A stretch of DNA of 64,000 bases, from assembly GCF_037975245.1 (NCBI RefSeq), contig NC_092566.1, positions 12,293,501 to 12,357,500 of the forward strand, in the 5' to 3' direction. The position numbers and the translations under genes are program-made. Origin of the DNA: Apostichopus japonicus. Taxonomy: Eukaryota; Echinodermata; Holothuroidea; Aspidochirotida; Stichopodidae. The notes beneath the pieces are model-generated. The model ran no database searches, was not told the origin of the DNA, and worked only from the letters and a program-made list of their open reading frames with translations. Of this stretch, positions 62,591 to 64,000 are shown in pieces. Each line of letters starts with the position of its first letter. Positions within the stretch are counted from its first letter, which is position 1.

Positions 62591-62806
62591 ATAATCTGTA
62601 CAAAAAATTATTATTCGCATTGTAGGAGCTAATAAATAGATATGAGTACCAGTGTAGCTTGTGTGGTACAGTGGTACAGAAATTAAATTGCATATAAATA
62701 TACCTGAATGCATCTAATTTGCAGCCTAAAGTAGATGCCTTCATTGCTATTAGAAGTCAAACAATAACTTTTATTGAGGTTTCATACTGGAATATGAAAA
62801 TTCACA
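62591..62806 (+). repeat. Direct repeat copy 1 (offset 1,193 bp)
   Basis: ATAATCTGTAC through GAGTACCAGTGTAGCTTGTG, AAGTAGATGCCTTCATTGCT and AATATGAAAATTCAC recur in order at 63,784-63,999, with about one difference in ten. Copy 1 begins immediately after the SINE tail. Copy 2 reaches the window end, so the duplication probably continues. Confidence 0.88.
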
Positions 62807-62809
62807 TTT

Positions 62810-63485
62810 ATTGATGCTGTCATATTGTATGAGTGCCAGGATACCTTGTGGGGTACAGACAGTGAAATAAAAAGGTCAATCTGTCTTTCAAGAACTAAAG
62901 CCTTCTACCTAGCAAACAGTAGAAATTCCTTGATATGAACTAATGACCAGGTATGGCCAGTCCTATGCAGTGCCTTGTTAGACATTTCAAAGTGTGGATG
63001 TGAGGAATATAAATGATTGAATGCCAAAGAAAGAGCTTCTATTTATATTGCCAATAAACATCTCATTTTCTGATGTCCCATTTAAAAGCAATAGCTCTAA
63101 AACTTGAGGGCTGTCTAACCTCATAAGATATTAATTTGAGAAAAGCTTCAAGGATTTTTCAGCCTATGTAGCATTTGGGGCACCAAGGGTTTGGGATGAC
63201 AAGATAGATTTGGGGGGAAAACCGTCTTGATGCACCTCTCTCTTCTCCCCCTCCCCACCTTGCCACTGACCATATGCACATTACCATTTTGAATTTTACT
63301 AAATTCAGTCCTCCAGTACAGTGGTGATACTACCCCAGTGGTCTGTGCAAAGGAGATTGGGGGGAGCTGTGAGGCATTGCCAACCCCCCCTCCCGCGAAG
63401 GAAAAAGACATCAAAGAATTATTCTATTCTCTATCCCTGTATTAGACAATCTTTTTCAATCAGTTCTTTTTTGATATCTTGACAG
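62810..63485. other. Non-coding interval before the SET-domain exon
   Basis: Intron-like AT-rich DNA plus a transposon-like stretch with G and C runs (63,170-63,400). No second SET-domain exon was recognised. Confidence 0.4.
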
Positions 63486-63645
63486 GGAGAGGAGTGTTTG
63501 CAACAAAGCAATTCAGGCAAGGTGAATTCTTGCTGGAATATAGGGGAGAAATCATTTCTCCGGAGGAGGCATCGTGAAGAGTGAGAACCAAGGAAGATGG
63601 CAACACCGTCATGTACTGTTATTAGATTGGTGGAACTATAGATCG
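63486..63645 (+). pseudogene. SET-domain exon remnant (KMT5A-like)
   Basis: Acceptor TTTTGATATCTTGACAG precedes and donor TCG|GTAAGT follows. The frame reads RGVFATKQFRQGEFLLEYRG and then EIISPEEAS, followed by TGA (63,575-63,577), RVRTKEDGNTVMYCY, TAG (63,623-63,625) and IGGTIDR. G-R-G-V-x-A-T ... G-E/D-F-x-x-E-Y-x-G-x-x-I-x-x-x-E-A is the start of the SET fold of histone lysine methyltransferases such as KMT5A, and the end fits the strand before the conserved IDA motif. Two stops inside an otherwise well kept exon indicate a pseudogene or two sequence errors. Confidence 0.62.
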
Positions 63646-63783
63646 GTAAGTTAGTAAGTTTTCTTCCCATTTACAGTATATTGTTTTTATTTTCTTCAAG
63701 GCTATTCACACAACATCAACAAATTTAAACATGTACATAGTAAACAATGGAAATTCCTTGATAAATTAATGGAAATGACAGCG

Positions 63784-63999
63784 ATAATCTGTACATTTAA
63801 TTTATTATTCCCATTGTAGGACCTTATAAATATGATATGAGTACCAGTGTAGCTTGTGGGGTACAGAACTGAAATATGATATAAATGTACTGTACCTTAA
63901 TTCATCTAAGTTGCAGCCTAAAGTAGATGCCTTCATTGCTATTAGAAGTCAAACAATAACTTTTACTGAGGTCTTGTACTGGAATATGAAAATTCACCC
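63784..63999 (+). repeat. Direct repeat copy 2 (offset 1,193 bp)
   Basis: Partner of 62,591-62,806. GTAGAAATTCCTTGATATGA near 62,921 and GGAAATTCCTTGATAAATT near 63,750 extend the similarity upstream of this copy. The pattern looks like a decayed tandem duplication with the SET-domain exon in the spacer. Confidence 0.85.
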
Positions 64000-64000
64000 A

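Overview
This is a eukaryotic window with no intact gene that I can defend. AT-rich single-copy DNA, exon-sized fragments with GT/AG borders, SINEs, LINE tails, a Ty3/gypsy relic and many non-autonomous DNA transposons point to an animal nuclear genome. The mix (hAT, PIF/Harbinger and MULE relics, tRNA-SINEs, SAMD3-like and KMT5A-like fragments) suggests a marine invertebrate, perhaps an echinoderm. That placement is from general familiarity and is weak.

Bases 1-27,593 are one uninterrupted, single-orientation satellite of a 22-bp monomer built around the palindrome CGGTACCG. It carries nested higher-order repeats: ~285 bp, 484 bp, 1,436 bp, 3,335 bp, 3,378 bp and a 12,685-bp period. Positions 1 to ~9,018 recur almost unchanged at 12,686 to ~21,703. 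The long open frames here lie on the minus strand. They arise because the monomer has no stop on that strand and 22 is not divisible by 3, so they are not treated as genes. A 2.2-kb composite transposon (27,594-29,810, flanked by GGTAC) splits the satellite from a last ~310 bp (29,811-30,119). A SINE lies inside the transposon.

Bases 30,120-48,200 are non-coding and transposon-rich. A ~0.6-kb inverted repeat (35,991-36,627 and 41,596-42,204) encloses decayed exons of a probable SAMD3-like gene. Next come a 1.4-kb hAT-type element with an 8-bp target duplication, a second copy of the GTAC-flanked element, and a diverged 235-bp tandem repeat. A PIF/Harbinger derivative (46,554-47,755) sits in that repeat, and the neighbouring copy preserves the empty site.

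Bases 49,092-54,699 hold a dead multi-exon MULE-type transposase gene. Its pieces can be followed through four introns. They are broken by stops, frameshifts, loss of the catalytic Glu and a 1,497-bp hAT insertion with a perfect 8-bp duplication. Bases 55,350-64,000 hold two TA-flanked MITE-like elements, a LINE tail, a degenerate Ty3/gypsy reverse transcriptase/RNase H on the minus strand, a tRNA-like SINE, and a SET-domain exon with two in-frame stops between direct repeats 1.19 kb apart.

No true tRNA, rRNA, CRISPR array or promoter could be supported. All alignments were done by eye.
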